In this document: positions 1 through 14,639 of the stretch, piece by piece | Numbering within the stretch: the stretch's first letter is position 1 | Layout of the letters: each line of letters opens with the position of its first letter | Origin: Arachis hypogaea | Taxonomy: Eukaryota; Streptophyta; Magnoliopsida; Fabales; Fabaceae | Length of the DNA: 64,000 nt | Direction of reading: 5' to 3' | Assembly: GCF_003086295.3 (NCBI RefSeq) | Contig: NC_092039.1 | Coordinates: 73,861,649 to 73,925,648 of the forward strand | The notes under the pieces: model-generated | Database searches by the model: none | What the model was told of the DNA's origin: nothing | Seen by the model: only the letters and a program-made list of their open reading frames with translations | Position numbers and translations under genes: made by a program

Positions 1-3000
1 GCTGTCAAACTATCTATCCCTAAATCTTGATCGGTCTAGCGAGTATGTCCTCATCTCCTGAAACATGACAACCTTTTCTTATATGCCTGTACATACAATA
101 CTTTGGCAGAAAGTTATGGCATATCTTTCTTTGAAAGATTGTTGTGATTCTTTAGCAGATTCTTTTTTCGTTGCTTTGTTGTTTGCAGTTCTTTTTAGAG
201 AGAAGGAACTAAAAAATTACCCAAGAAAAATTCTGTTTCTGACAAACTTCCTCATAAAAGAATGTCAGTCAAAATTATTACCCATCAAAGAGAAAAAGAA
301 GTTTCCCACTTCACCTAAAAGGCTTGATTAATTTTGACAAATCTACCTAAAGATTGGATATTCTGTCCATGTAAACTTGTCTTCATCATTTTTGGATTTT
401 TGTTCTTTTCATGGCTAATTTGGCAGCAAGATACTCTGTGGGTAATTTTGGTACTTCACCCTTCTTTCCATGAATTGACTTTTATGGGTAAATGTTCTCA
501 TTAGATCTTGCTCCTTTATGGGATGCCTTTCTTTTCCACGTTAATCATGATGTACTTAACAAGTATCATTTTTTAAATATCGTCTTAGAAAACAAGCATA
601 GAATATGAAATTGTAGTCCCACAATGTTCACCTATGGTTCTTATAGTTCCACCTGTTCTCATGTTATAGGAAAATTTTCTGTTAGTATGATTCCAAGATA
701 AGACTAGACAATATGAATTGTTGCCAACTTTTTAGGATTTGGATTATTTTTTCTCATACCATTTTAGATGTTTTGGAGCAAGGAAAGAGGGCATGATTTA
801 TCGGTGCTGTGCACTATATGCCATGATTTGAGTGCCTTGTTGGAGAGAAATCGTAGAACTTCAGGATATTTTTCTTGCTTTTGCACTTTACATTTTTAAA
901 AGATAAAGTGGTCTTAAGTCTTAACTACTTTTTTTTGGAATGTTCTATTGTTTAAACTTATGGAGACATTGCTTGCTTTTCAACACCGATGTTATTTTCC
1001 CTATAATTTATTGGTCTTACTTAGGACTTAGGAGGTTATATCTTATCATTTTCTTTTGATTTTAATTTTCTCATTTGAATTTCTGTTCTAAAGAGAAGTA
1101 TTTAGGATAGAAACTATGGATGAAATGCTTACCTAACTGAAGCATGCATTGATCAAGGCAGTTATCTATATGATTTGTGCATCTAGTAATTGCAATGATA
1201 CTTTCAAAGTAATCCTTAGTTCGTGGTTATTCACAATTGCTATCTCCAGATTATTTGTTGTCCTCATGACTCTAAATTAGATTGTATGTTTTTGTTCCGA
1301 ACATTATGAGGTGTCCCATTAGAATATCATATGCAAAGCCACTGGGAATGTAATTGGTTAGGAGTTTGGCTTGAGCTCCTAGTTTCAAACCTTGTTGCTG
1401 CCAATTTACCAAAAGAAAGAGAATATCATATGCAACTGTAGATAGTTACTTTGGCAATAGAAACAAGATGGTTTGTTTAAAATCACAATCAATTCTTCAC
1501 CAAATTTCCCTCATTTGATGGATTAGTGCCATGAAGGATAATTTTCCTAGACTAAATTGGATATCCGAAATCAACCACCAATCAGTCACCTGTATAGGAA
1601 TACAAAATGACTCCATGTTCACATTTAGAATCAATTTCATAAACATAAACGATATCATTAAACTATATTGATGTTTATAATCAAACTTTATAAACAATAT
1701 AATCATTTGATTCACATTTGTAATCAAATACGAATTAAAGTACAAGAATGCATTGGTAGCAAAATTTTTCTGTTCCTGAAAAGTTTAATTATTCTGCTAT
1801 GAAAATGCTTATTACTTTATTATGAAAAGTTTGATTATTCTGTTGTGAAAAGTTTTGAAACCATACAAACCATTGATTATCAAAGATAGCTTAACCTGTT
1901 CGCAAATGCCTTAAATTGATTGTATATCCAATAAAAGTCGAAAGTTTTTGTTATTTGCTTTTATTAGTGCCTCTTAAGGGTCAGGAGCTTATGATGATAT
2001 CTTATAGCTGAATAATGATAAATCAAATATTATTCTTCTCCGTTGCGTTATGCTCATATGTACTTATATCAGTATCATGTTGTCAATCTATCTTGTGTTC
2101 AAATATATTTTATTTGATAATGAATTCTTTCTCATTTACAGGTATGAATCTGTTTTAGTACAGGAGATGCTTACTCTTATAATTCAAATAATAAAAGAAC
2201 GGCGCTTTTGTGGGTTGACTACTGCTGAAAGTTTGAAAAGAGAACTAATTTATAAGTTATCCATTGGGGATGCAACTCACAGTCAACTAGTGAAGTCACT
2301 TCCTCGTGATCTCTCCAAATTTGAACAGCTTCAGGAAATTTTGGACTCAGTTGCTGTTTATTCTAATCCATCTGGCTTCAATCAGGTTTTGTTGGTTCTT
2401 TTAGAAATTTATCAATATCTTCTGTTAGCTTGTATTTACCTATATTGTCATCGGTTGTATTAGGGAATGTATTCTCTGCGATGGCCGTTATGGAAAGAAT
2501 TGGATCTGTATCATCCACGTTGGTATTCGAAGGATTTGCAAGTTGCTGAAGAAAGATACTTGCGGTACTGCAGTGTCTCTGCACTAACCACTCAGCTACC
2601 GAAGTGGACCAAAATTTATCCTCCACTTAAGGGGATCGCCAGAGTTGCTACTTGCAAAGTTGTCTTAGAGATCATCCGTGCAGTGATATTTTATGCTGTT
2701 TTTACTTTTAAATCAGCTGAATCTCGTGCTCCTGATGGGGTTCTTTTACCTGCACTGCATTTGCTATCACTATCATTAGATATCTGTTCTCAGCAGAAAG
2801 AATCTGGTGCGAGTGATGTTGCACAAATTCCCATAATAGCTTCTTCTGGCGAAATGATTGATGAAAATTCTTTTTATGGTGCTGGAGAACAAAGCTTGTT
2901 ATCCCTTCTTGTGTTATTGATGGAAATGCACCGGAAGGAAAATGTAGACAACATTGTAGAAGCGGGTGGTTGCAGTCTATCTGCTTTAATTGAAAGCTTG

Positions 3001-6000
3001 CTGAAGAAATTTGCTGATATTGATGACAGCTGCATGACTATATTGCAAAAACTTGCTCCCGAAGTGGTTAGTCATATTTCTGAATGTGCTGAAACTAAAG
3101 ATTCAAGTGTCCCATTGTCAGCCTCTGATAGCGAGAAACGCAAAGCAAAGGCCCGAGAGAGGCAGGCTGCAATAATGGTAGGTTTTGCATTCTTATTTTT
3201 CTGTTGGTAGTATAGAAAAATTATGTGCTATTTCCAGTATTTCATGCGATGTTACTGCAAGACCAATCTGAGCAATGATGTTAATTATTACAATATTCAA
3301 ATTTAAACCCTAGAAGATTTTGGCGGGCATATTCCTTGTGTCTTTTGGATGGGTTGTTTACTGCCCAGGGAAGACATTTGGTCTCAAATGTTTTCAGTTG
3401 TTCTAAACACTACCATTTCTTTATAGTCAGGCTATTCTTGATCTATTCTGGTGCGCCAATTTAATTGCCTTCACCATTTTAATTATTATTTTTTTGTTTA
3501 ATCGGTTTTTCCAATGCAGGAAAAAATGAAAGCACAACAGTCAAAATTTTTGGCCAGCATTGATTCCAGTGGTGATGATGGGTCTCAAGTTGGCCATGAA
3601 GGTGACTTCGGCACTGAACACGATTCTGAAGAATCCAAACAAGTTGTGTGCTCTCTTTGCCATGATCACAATTCAAGAAATCCAGTTTCGTTTTTGATTC
3701 TTCTTCAGGTATATCCGTATATGGCAGTTATGTACAATGTGTGAGCTTTACACATGTTTAGGTTCAGTTTGTTGCACTGCACACTTTTTTTCTTGATTCA
3801 CTGTTACTTCTATAGCACCTCATGCCTAATTCATGTTTCCCCCTATCTACAAGAAATCTAGGCTTGTCACTTACGTCAACAGGGGTCCCCCATCATGGGA
3901 TCAACTTCGTCGAGCAGATAAAGAACACATGCCCATCCTCACCACCAAGGCGACAGATAAATTGGCTGTGAATAACTCAAGTAGTTCTGGATCAACATCA
4001 TCTTCCCACATAACTCGCTTACTTAAGAATGCTGTGAATGCATTGGCTTCTAGCAAGAAACCTGGGGAAGTTAATTCTATTCTGCAATATGTCAAGAATG
4101 AATTCCCAGCTGTTGGAAATCTTCAACTCCCAACTGCATCTCATGATGAAAAAGAGAAGACACCATACACTTTTGAGACATTAGAAGAGGGTATGTACTT
4201 CTCTATTCGTGATGAGATGCATGATCATGACTATGTATCTGCTACTAATTTGATGAATGAGGATGAGAAAATTCCAACTACTGGAGGGACTCCAAAGATT
4301 TTGACAGACATTGAATCTGTTTTGCTTGGGAAATATACTGCTGATATTTTGAGGGAGTTATCAGAAAGTTCTTCTGCATCTGAAAATGCTCCTACTGAAA
4401 ATGCATCTACAGAGTCAACATCAAAACATCTAGCATATGATGGATTTGGTCCTATAGAAAGTGACGGAGTTCATCTTTCCTCATGTGGGCATGCAGTACA
4501 TCAAGGGTGTCTAGATCGGTATTTATCATCATTGAAAGAAAGGTATGTCTCATTTAGAGTTACCTGAACCCCTTAATACCCAACCTCCCGCCCCAAGAAT
4601 TAAAGCTTGTGATCTGTCTCCCCTAGTTTATTTCCTACATTCCTATATTTATAACATTTTCAAATACTTTTTTGGAAGTTTCACTATTTTTTTTATGCAG
4701 CCTTCTGAGATCAAACAAACATTATGCAAGTTTTTGCTTTTTAACTGTTTTGTTCATGGTTAAATGTACTTCCAACTAGGTTTTCGTTAATAGAAAAATA
4801 AATTTATCGATCAAGCAAAGAGTACAAAGAGAGAGGATGAGGTATCTACACGAAGAAAGAAAAAGAAAAGATGTAGGTTCTAAGAGATTGAATTGAACCC
4901 ATGTAACATGGAACCGCTACCTGTGAATATCTGCTGAGGAACATCTCTAAATAGACCATTAGCTGAAGATCACATAGAAGTTAAGAAGATATTGGTATCT
5001 TGGATGTTTTGGTCATCAAAGCTAGAATCTTGTAAAGAAATTCATAAACAAGAGGGTTTAAGCTGGGTGGATTGGATGGGGGAGAGTTTAGTGTTTGATA
5101 TAAAAGTGGAACTCAGGCTTATGGAAAAAAATTACCGAACAATTATAAAAATTGAAATAATATGAAATTGAATTTTGCAGGGAACAAAAAGATAAACTTT
5201 AGCATTCTAAATGGCGATGGTGCAATAGATTAGGAGTGAGTGCATTGGAGTGGAAGTTGATTTAGTATTTGTTGAAAAGATGGTGAATTTTCCCACCACA
5301 TATAGACAGATAAACTGGCATATAGCCTTATATGAGACTATATTTAACGTCAATGGTTAAGAATTAAGATTAAGACCTGAAATCATGTTATCTTATTACA
5401 TAATCATGTTATCTTTAAGTAATTTCCTATTCTGATAATTCATATATGTTTCAATAGCTAAAATCTACTCCTTTCACCTTCCATATAAAAGTGAAACTCT
5501 TAAGTCTTATACCACTATGACATGATACTAAGTGTGTTTTATATGCATCTAATTGTGACTTTGTACGTATGAATGTATTTATATATCTACTTTTTATTTT
5601 ATGTTAATAGATTGTTAAACATGTGTGTGTGTGTGTGTCACGTTTTTAATTAAATAGGAATTATTGTTATATTTGTTGTAGTGAGAATTGTACATTTTAT
5701 AAGATGGCCTAATATACTGTGAACTTCTTGGATAGATCTGTTAGAAGAATTGTTTTTGAAGGAGGACATATTGTTGATCCAGATCAGGTACAAAGCTGTG
5801 TTTTTTTATTTTTATTTTTTTTGTAAACCAGTTTTGCAATGGTCGATGTAGCAAATCTGTTATGATGTCTCAAGACCCTTTTTTTTTTGAATTTTTATTT
5901 TAAGGGAGAGTTTCTATGCCCCGTGTGTCGCCGCCTTGTAAATTGTGTCTTGCCGACTATGCATGGAGAGTTACAGAAGCCTTTTAAGCAGTCTATTGGC

Positions 6001-9000
6001 TTGAGTATTGGTTCAATAGATACTGGAGACCCCTCTGCTGAGTTGAATGAAGTGAATTATTCACTTCACATTCAGCAAGCGTTTAAGCTCTTGCAACGTG
6101 CAGCCAATGCTGTGGGGAAAGATAAATTTCTGAAAGCCATTCCTTTGCAGCAGATTGATAGAACTAGACCAAATCTTGAGAATTTCTCCCGTGTGCTTTC
6201 TAAAATGTATTTTCCAGGCAAACAAGATAAATTATCAAGATTTGCTAGACTAAACCATTCAATGCTGATGTGGGACACACTAAAGTACTCCTTGATATCA
6301 ATGGAGATTGCTGCACGTTGTGGAAAGACTACTTTGACTCCGAACTTTGCTCTTAGTGCCATGTATGAAGAACTCAAATCTTCAAGTGGCTTTATATTAT
6401 CATTGTTACTGAAACTTGTTCAGAAGACACGGAGTAAGAATTCTCTTCATGTGCTTCAAAGATTTAGAGGCGTTCAACTATTTACAGAGTCAATTTGCTC
6501 TGGGATATCCTTGAATAATGCAAATAGTGATGTCTCTGTTAGAGGTATAGTTGTGGTTTTTTTTATTTATTATTTTTTTTCTTTTCCGTTGCTTCGAAAA
6601 TGACTTCAGAAAAAAATTAGTATATGTTTTGTTGAGCTTTCTTGCAACCTCTTACATGGCTTATCCTAGCCTCAAAAAAAGAGAAGGTTGTAATAATTTG
6701 ACAACCCACATAATACTTTGTCAAATTAAATCTTTATATGATTGATTGTGGCATTTAGCGTTATGTTGATGTTCCATTTCTTTTCCCTAGTTGTGAATCA
6801 AGGATGTGTTTGAATTAGAGGTAATGGGGTGTATATAAGCCAGAGAGTAAATCGGAGTCCATTTTACTCTTTAGATAGACCCTTCCCTTCCATGCCTTAC
6901 TTCCAATCTCAAGCCTCAAACACACCCTTGATAAAATAACATCTAAAGAAAGTTCAAATGTGAATTTTAGCTATTTGATTTGGAAAAAGTATATTACTAT
7001 TATTATCTGATTTCTGTTGTCAAACAGATGGCGAAATCATGTTCACATTTGACCGGAACACTCTTCTTTTTATTTCTATATTACTTTATTCTGTTTTGCT
7101 CATCATTCTTTTTGTTCTTTGTTTCATAAGAGAAGAGCAATTCTTACCCTAATGACTTGCAAGTTGAACTTATATTGTCTCTTTTTCCTTCAAATAAATG
7201 GCGGTTTATTTTGCATCTGGGCTCGAAATTTAATTCCTTAATACTGCTAACTGTGATGATCTATTTATTTGTTTTATTGACTTAAAGATTTGCTGGAGTT
7301 TGTTCTTGCAAATATTTAGTCTAGTTCAGCAGTTCCCATGTCTGCTACTGACTCTACTTTCTGGTACCTGCCATATATTCACAGGTGATGTGCTATCTAT
7401 CTTGAAGCATATTGAAATGGACTTATCGAACTTTGACTTACACTTTTGGAGACGGGCTTCAGATCCAGTTCTTGCCCATGATCCTTTCTCATCATTGATG
7501 TGGGTTCTCTTTTGTTTGCCATATCCATTTTTGTCATGTGAAGAATCGTTGTTGTCCCTTGTGCATGTTTTCTATCTAGTCACTGTAACCCAGGTTGGTC
7601 ACTTTGCTTGCATCTCAAGTAAATGTTCTGTCCTTTCGAACTGTGTCTATTTCCTAATCAATGTAACTGGCGTGCAGGCTATAATTTTGTATCACGAGAA
7701 GTCTGAGCATAAATTAAGCAAATCAGGTATCTCAGATTGCCTGATAACTGACATATATAAAGCTATGGGTGAGTCGGGATGTGTTCAGCAGTACTTTGAC
7801 TCGAACTATTTTGACCCTAATGCTGATATTAAAGATGGAATTCGGAGGTTTAGTTTCCCGTATTTGCGAAGATGTGCATTATTGTGGAAAATACTATATT
7901 CTTCTATACCGGCACCATTCTGTGATGAGGAAAATATGTTGGATAGATCATGGTATACTCCGAATGACAGGATGGACCTGCAGAATATTGACATGTTTGA
8001 GGTTGCTAAAATTCAAGAACTTGAGAAAATGTTCCAAATTCCCACAATAGATGTGGTTCTCAAAGATGAACTTTCAAGATCTTCAGTTTCTATGTGGTGC
8101 CATCATTTTTACAAGGAATGCGGATCCCATGGTGTGCAACGAATAGTCCATGTGACCCCTGCTGTTCCATTTGAGTTGATGAGATTGCCAAATGTTTATC
8201 AGGATCTCTTGCAGAGGTATTCTAAGTTTTATTAGATGCTATGTAATGCATCATATTTCTGTTTTATTGATACAAGATCTATACCTAAACAGGTGTATCA
8301 AACAACGTTGCCCTGAATGTAACACACTTCTTGATGAGCCTGCATTGTGCCTGTTGTGTGGTAGATTGTGCTCCCCAAGTTGGAAATCTTGCTGCAGGTT
8401 TGTTCTCTACCATCAATTATTTACAGACTATGCTTAAAATGCTTTCTGAACATAAGAGTTTTGGCTTTGGTTCTGACAAGCACACAAGGCAAGAGGGGAG
8501 TCACTCACTTAAATAATTGGGGATAACCACTCCTTAAATAAACATCGAGCAGCTTGTAGTTATACCACCCAGATAACTATGAGATTCTTAAGCTATACTA
8601 GATTACTACACTTATGATTGTTATTATTTCCTTGATTCAACTTACTTCACTCTTAAACTGATAGGTAGCTGCAATTGTCTTTTTTTTTGGGGGGGTGAAA
8701 ATTCGAAATTTTAATATATAGCTGCAATATTTTATTTGGACTTCTAATATAATTTTGCGTATTTGGATTTCCATTTAAATTTTTTTACTAAAACAGTTTA
8801 GTATCCAAATTCAGCCTACCCCTTCATTTATCCTTGATCATCTGAGATCTAAGGATTACTGTGTCTTTGTTGTTTTTTATTTATTTTATATTAAAAAATT
8901 AGCTTCATCTTTCATATTACAGTCACTCAATGTTGATGGAATATGTACAGTTCAGAAACAATGGTGCATTATATAAGATTTGAATTTGATGATATGTTAA

Positions 9001-12000
9001 AGAATGATAACTGAGTGACCACTGTTAGTGCAACTTTGACATATTTGTTAAGTTTCCTTTCTGGTCAAAATGAGATTCCAAGTGAGTAATGGTTGAATAG
9101 CTGTGGAGATAAAATCTAATATCTGTAGATGGTTCAGCAATGTTGAAGAAACTAATTCAGGATTGGTTCTATCTTCTTATTTACTTAATGTTGTTAATTA
9201 TGCCTATGACTCAGCTATTAATTGTGCCTCATAGATTCCTATTGTGTTATTGATGTCAATTTTCTCTTAATTCAACAATGATTAATCGATTACTTTATAA
9301 CCACTTATATATGTGAATTTGGAATTATTTGCCTTATATTTATTGCTGGTTTATTTACTGCTCTACTATCTTTGGTGTACTGCATTTGATTTGTTCCCTA
9401 TATCTCATACTGCTTAGAGATCATTTATATTGTTCAGGCCTTATTTTGTAGTCAAATTTATGTTGAATTTGTTCATTGTACTTTTTATGGTTTGTTCATT
9501 GAATTAGATTTGAAAGATTTTCTTTTTTTATGTTTCAAGGGAAAGTGGGTGCCAAACACATGCAGTAACCTGTGGAGCTGGTACTGGAGTGTTTCTGTTG
9601 ATTAGGGTATGTTTTGTCCTATTTTGAACTTAAGTATGGGTTTTCCCATCTGTCCTTCTCTGAACGCTTATCATGTCCTGGATTCTTTTTCTTCTTCACT
9701 GCTTCCTTATAGTTTTGACACCAAGAGAATGATAATGGTTTTGAATTTTTTATTATATCAACAGAGAACAACTATCCTGTTGCAGAGATCTGCACGTCAA
9801 GCCCCATGGCCTTCTCCTTACTTGGATGCTTTTGGTGAAGAAGTAAGTTTCTCTTGGACAGCTTTATTATAAACCAGCGAGTACACCTGTGCATTGAATG
9901 GTTTATTAATATTTTTAATAAGAACTTTTTTAAAAATAAAATGTATGATTATTAATCCTTATATATACGGTTAAAACATAAAAGCTTTTCATTTTTCCCC
10001 TTGAAGAATTAATTTACTCAACATTTTGTGTAGTATACATTCTTTGTCCTTTTCAATCATAAGGACTAAGGAGTTCTCAACCCTAGTCGTGTCTTTGAGG
10101 ACAATACAAAATAATTGAAGGTTTATTACAATCTTAAAAAGTTAACCAGGCTAATCATATTTCGTATGTTTTATGAATTATGGGTCTTGCTAACATAAAT
10201 ACTGTCCTCTATATATGGACTTCCTATTTATATCTTGCATCATTTGCTTATATTTTCCCACCTTTTCCATAACATCTGTAGTTTTAAATTTTAAAGATTA
10301 TTTCTAGTATGTCTAACAATGAGGAAGAAACAACACAACGATGGCTGTTATTTTGCAACAAATTAGCAATTGAAAAAAAAAAAAAGCAAAACAAAACTTG
10401 TCAACAAACATATTAATTGGAATCTTTTACTTCTACAAAAAATACCGTGCAATTTGACATAGTGTGAAACACTTACTGAAACAAGAAAAATAAATTTTCT
10501 AGGCACACATTTTGTGCATGTATGTTGACCCTTGATAAGAAAAGCAAATTTGATGGGATTTTTATTGACGTAGTTGTTGTCATAAAATATATTTGTTATA
10601 TAGCTGCTAGGTTTGGTTGGTACCAAGTCATATAGCAGATGAATGACAAGTTGATTTATCAATCTAGAATTTCTGTTTCAGAGAAGCATAGGGCTAGAAT
10701 TTTTTGAGTCCAATCTATGGTTCGATGTGGTATATTTGGCAAGGGTGGACTATTTCATCTCTAAGGAGGATTCTTTTTCACACATTACTCTCGAATAAGA
10801 TTGTTGAAGACTATTTGGTGCAATGTTGGTGGCCTTCTACTTTTGGGGTTTCTCTAAAATTAGTTTTGCTTTGTGGTGTGCTTTCAATATGTTATATTCT
10901 CATCCATACTGTAGTTAGAAGGACGAGTGAAAGAAAGCATACATCAATATTCAATATGACTGTCTTGTACTCAATGTTGATAGAATTATTGAGTGGAGAA
11001 AGAGCATATTGGTACCTATCTACAAGAATAAGACGGATATATAAAGTTGCAAAAATTATAGAGGGATCAAGCTCATGAGCCATATCATGAAGTTATGGGA
11101 AATAGTGATAAAACGGAGGCTGAGATGAGACATAGGTAATAGAGAACCAATGGGTTTTATATTAGGCAGATCCACCACTGAAGCGATATACCTGTTAAGA
11201 AGGATGATGAAGAGGTATTATAGTAATAAAATGGATCTACATATGGTGTTTATTGATTTACAAAAAGCGTATGATAGGGTGTCAAGCGACTTATAGATGG
11301 TTTTGGAAAAGAAGAGAGTAAGAATCGTATATATTTGTGCAATTAAAGACGTATGATGATGCTACAACTAGTGTGAAAACTTAAGGTGATGTAACAGAAG
11401 AATTTTCTATTGGTATAGGATTACACCAGGAATAATCTTTAAGTCAATACCTTTTTATATTAGTCTTGGAAGTATTCACAGAGCATATTCAAGAGCCTGT
11501 GCCATGGTGCATGTTTTTTGCCGATGATATCGTCTTTATGAAAGAGTTAAGGGAAGACCTAAATAAGAAGTTGTATTTATGGAGAGAAGTTCTAGAAGTG
11601 TATGTCCTGCGCATAAGTCGTAACAAGACGGAATATATGGAATGTAAGTTTGGCTGTCGAATGGGAAACCCTAATGCAGAAGTGAAGATTGGAGAAAACA
11701 TCTTACGAAAAGTTAAAAATTTTAAGTATCTTGAGTGCATCATACAGGATAATGGAGAGATTAAACAGGTTGTAAATCATATGATCAAAGCAGGTTGGTC
11801 AAAATGCTGGAGTGCGTCTGGTTTTATATGTGACAAAAAAGTGATTTTAAAACTTAAAGGTAAATTCTATCGCACTATTATTAGGCCGTCTATGTTTTAT
11901 GGTACAAAGTGTTGGGCGGACAAAGGAGAGCACGAACATAAGTTAAGTGTAGCATAGATGAAGATGTTGAGATGGATGAGTGGTTATACGCGATTGGATA

Positions 12001-12808
12001 GAATAATGAATGAAGATGGAATAACACCTATTGTGGAAAAGATGGTAAAGTCGCGTCTTTGGTGGTTTGGACATGTGAGAAGAAGACCGACAAAGCACCA
12101 AGTCAAGAGGGTGAATGAGATGGAAGATGGATAAGGGTAAAAGGCAGAGGAAGACCTAGAAAAACTATCCACGAGGTGGTCAAACATGATCTATATATAA
12201 ACGGTTTCTCTATAAACATAATATACGATAGAGCTCAATAACGTCGTTTGATTTATGTAGCTGACCCCACCTAGTGAGACTAGGCTTTGTGGTGGTTGTT
12301 TTTTAGATGAGTTTAAAATAAATAAGTATATCCTTTACTAGAATATTAGGGATAAAAAGGGCAATAAGAAATAGTAATACAATAATTTATTATTGGTTGT
12401 GCTACCTGACCTGGATGATGAGTGTGTATAATATCAATTATTCAAACTTTAGTAAATATTTTGATCACTCATTATGCCCTGTTTATGGTAATCTATTAAG
12501 ATATATGATCTTGGGTTTGAAAGTCATGTTTTCTTCGGTTTCTCCATATGTATTTCACCTTCAATGCTCTTTGCTTCAGGATTTTGAAATGAATCGAGGC
12601 AAGCCACTTTATCTTAATGAGGAACGATATGCTGTTTTGACTTATATGGTAAGCGAATATTCTGCCTTAATCTGTCTGCATTATTATCTAGTCATATATA
12701 TATATATTAATCAATGGTTATAAATTTGTGGAGGTTGCTTCTCACGGACTGGACCGGAGTTCCAAGGTTCTTGGCCAGACTACTATTGGTTCCTTCTTCT
12801 TGGTTTAG
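1..12808 (+). CDS. PRT6: PRT6-type N-degron E3 ubiquitin ligase, C-terminal 1236 residues (5' part outside window)
   Basis: E3 ligase of the Arg/N-degron pathway. In Arabidopsis PRT6 recognises basic N-termini and directs proteasomal turnover of, for example, ERF-VII oxygen-sensing factors. I placed 14 coding exons: 1-42, 2142-2385, 2464-3177, 3520-3708, 3854-4542, 5736-5787, 5905-6544, 7385-7593, 7678-8216, 8293-8397, 9540-9606, 9765-9842, 12580-12648 and 12734-12808 (TAG 12806-12808). All borders are GT-AG and the phases join into one frame. Visible motifs, numbered in this fragment: CSLCHD near residue 377, RING-H2 core CGHAVHQGC near 604-612, CPVCRR near 648-653, then the Cys-rich UBR C-terminal domain (CPECN, CLLCGRLC, CC, CQTH, CGAGTG) at about 1107-1163. 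The match to Arabidopsis PRT6 runs nearly end to end from memory. The UBR box lies upstream of the window. Large introns: 43-2141 (nothing recognised), 4543-5735 (short GT microsatellite near 5622), 6545-7384, 8398-9539 and 9843-12579 (LINE). Confidence 0.96.
10930..12306 (+). mobile_element. Degenerate LINE (non-LTR) reverse transcriptase fragment inside a PRT6 intron
   Basis: Conceptual translation in shifting frames reads as a plant L1-type reverse transcriptase. There is an NYRGIKLMS-like block near 11050-11100, then IENQWVLY and RSTTEAIYLLRRMM near 11140-11210, VFIDLQKAYDRV near 11247-11285, and the catalytic FADD box (CMFFADDIVFM) near 11508-11540. The LINE 3' block RLWWFGHVRRRP lies near 12055-12090 and RLIYVADPT near 12246-12275. 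The longest open stretch is 11466-11957. Many stops and frameshifts make it inactive. It lies in the same direction as the host gene, within the 2.7-kb intron 9843-12579. The 5' boundary is uncertain and I could not define a poly(A) tail or target duplication. Confidence 0.85.
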
Positions 12809-14240
12809 TTCGAGTCTTACATGTCAAGTTATAATGTTAAGGTTTGATAAGGAATTAACATGTCTTCCTTCTCTGCTTTCTCTCTCTGCTGATGCATCTC
12901 ATCTTGTAGATAATGACTGAAATAATTTGTTTACCTTTTTACAGCAGAGATTTTGACTGGATTTATCACCAGAGGGTGGAAAACAGATCTAGTTATGCTA
13001 ATATACCATGTTATATATGCCACTGACTAAGCAAAAGATCTCATGCTATAGTGTACAGCTCACTCAGGTATGCATCCTGTAATTGAATCTTTTTATCATT
13101 TTCAGTTGGAAAGGTGCTTTTATTTGTTTGATTGGTTATCATTTTCTTCAGTCACTCGATCTATGGGGACCCTGTTTGGGTCTTGTATTCTATCTTCCTT
13201 CTTTGAAATTATGGCCGAAAACATTTTACAACCCTATTTGCACCTTACTTAGCTGATTGTATGTTGTGATATATTCGGTTACTTTTCCTAGTTGCTGTCA
13301 TTTCTTGTTTCCTTTCTTCCTCAATCAAGTATTCCTTTATAGTCCCACTCTCCACCTAAATTTCTATTCTATGTTGACAGATGTGAGATAGTTGTGCAAT
13401 AACATTTTATAAGAGAAATAATGGTGCAAGATCCCCTCATTTTCCCTTAACTATGTTCTTTGTATTCTTTTAGGAATCACACTTTTTTCAGATGCCATGA
13501 ACTCTAGTTAATTGACCAATTAATACGATTAAATTGTTGTAGAAATACATTGCATTCTTTTGAAGTAATCACATTTAGAATGCATCTGTCCCTAGTGTCC
13601 TATTATAACCATTTTCTGATTTTCTTGTTTTTCACTCCAATCCACATTTAGGTTGTATTCTTTTCATTGGGAACTGCAGTAAAATAGATTGATAACTTTA
13701 AAAAATGAACACGTACTGAATACTGAATATCTCTTTTTGAAAATCTAGATTAAAACAGGTGCAGCGTAAAAGATTTTACAACTTGGCTTCTATGGGAGCA
13801 TCTACCTGCTAGCCTTGGCACTGTGCAGTTCAATGCTAACATAAGAGCACGTTTTGGTCTGCTCCTTGGCTGGAAAGTAGGCGCACAGGTGTATATATTT
13901 TGTCAATGTTATGGGAGGCACAATTGCTTTTGGTACAATTGTGGAACTGAGTGCTCATCGCTAATCATAAGCGTCTTAGGATGTCTGGAATGATAATTTT
14001 GTTTGTTCCTTACCACCTATTCAAGTAGGTGTTTAGTTGGCGATTTCCCTCTTTGGGGAGAGTGGAGAATTGTCAATTTATGGGCTGATTGTATATATGG
14101 CACAGATGTACTTATTTTTATTTTTATTGTCAATATGGTGGTTGCTTATATTATATTCGTGGAACAATCGATATATAGACTAAAGAGCAAATTTGGATAT
14201 TTTCAAGGATGATGGCTTGTGATCATTTGATAGCATTTTA
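12809..14240 (+). other. Probable 3'UTR and downstream flank of PRT6
   Basis: No coding region is recognised. The stretch follows the PRT6 stop directly and is probably its 3'UTR, possibly with a 3'UTR intron: an acceptor-like AAAACAG ends at about 13758 before a less AT-rich block, 13759-13890. Short open frames here have no recognisable similarity. The true transcript end cannot be fixed from sequence alone. Confidence 0.4.
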
Positions 14241-14639
14241 GAGAAGAAAGTGAGATAAAATTGTGTTGGACTGTTAAACATAGACAAGCATGTTTGGCCA
14301 CGGTGGTGGTAAATGTTGTGGGTAATCTTTGACTTGCTTTTGGAAACCACGTTAGCTAGGTCGTTATTGTGAAAATACAATATACTTAATAATAATTATT
14401 ATGATGGCGGAGTTTGAAATGGATTTTGGATTTGGATTTGTTTATGTTGGGGGTTTGTTGTGCGTAGAGAATCACAGATCGCCTTAAGTTCTATCGACGA
14501 ATAAATCTCCATAATGGTCTCAGTTTTATGGGTTTACCCAATTTGATTTGTGTGGTTTTGTTTTCACTATAGTGGTCTTTTAGATTGAGCTTGAGTACTA
14601 CAGTAGTTCTTGGGCTTCTTTTCGGTAATTTTACCATGG

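Noticed and set aside
10704..11078. 124-residue ORF in the PRT6 intron
   Set aside because: Its end overlaps the degenerate LINE in another frame and its start has no recognisable similarity; probably chance.
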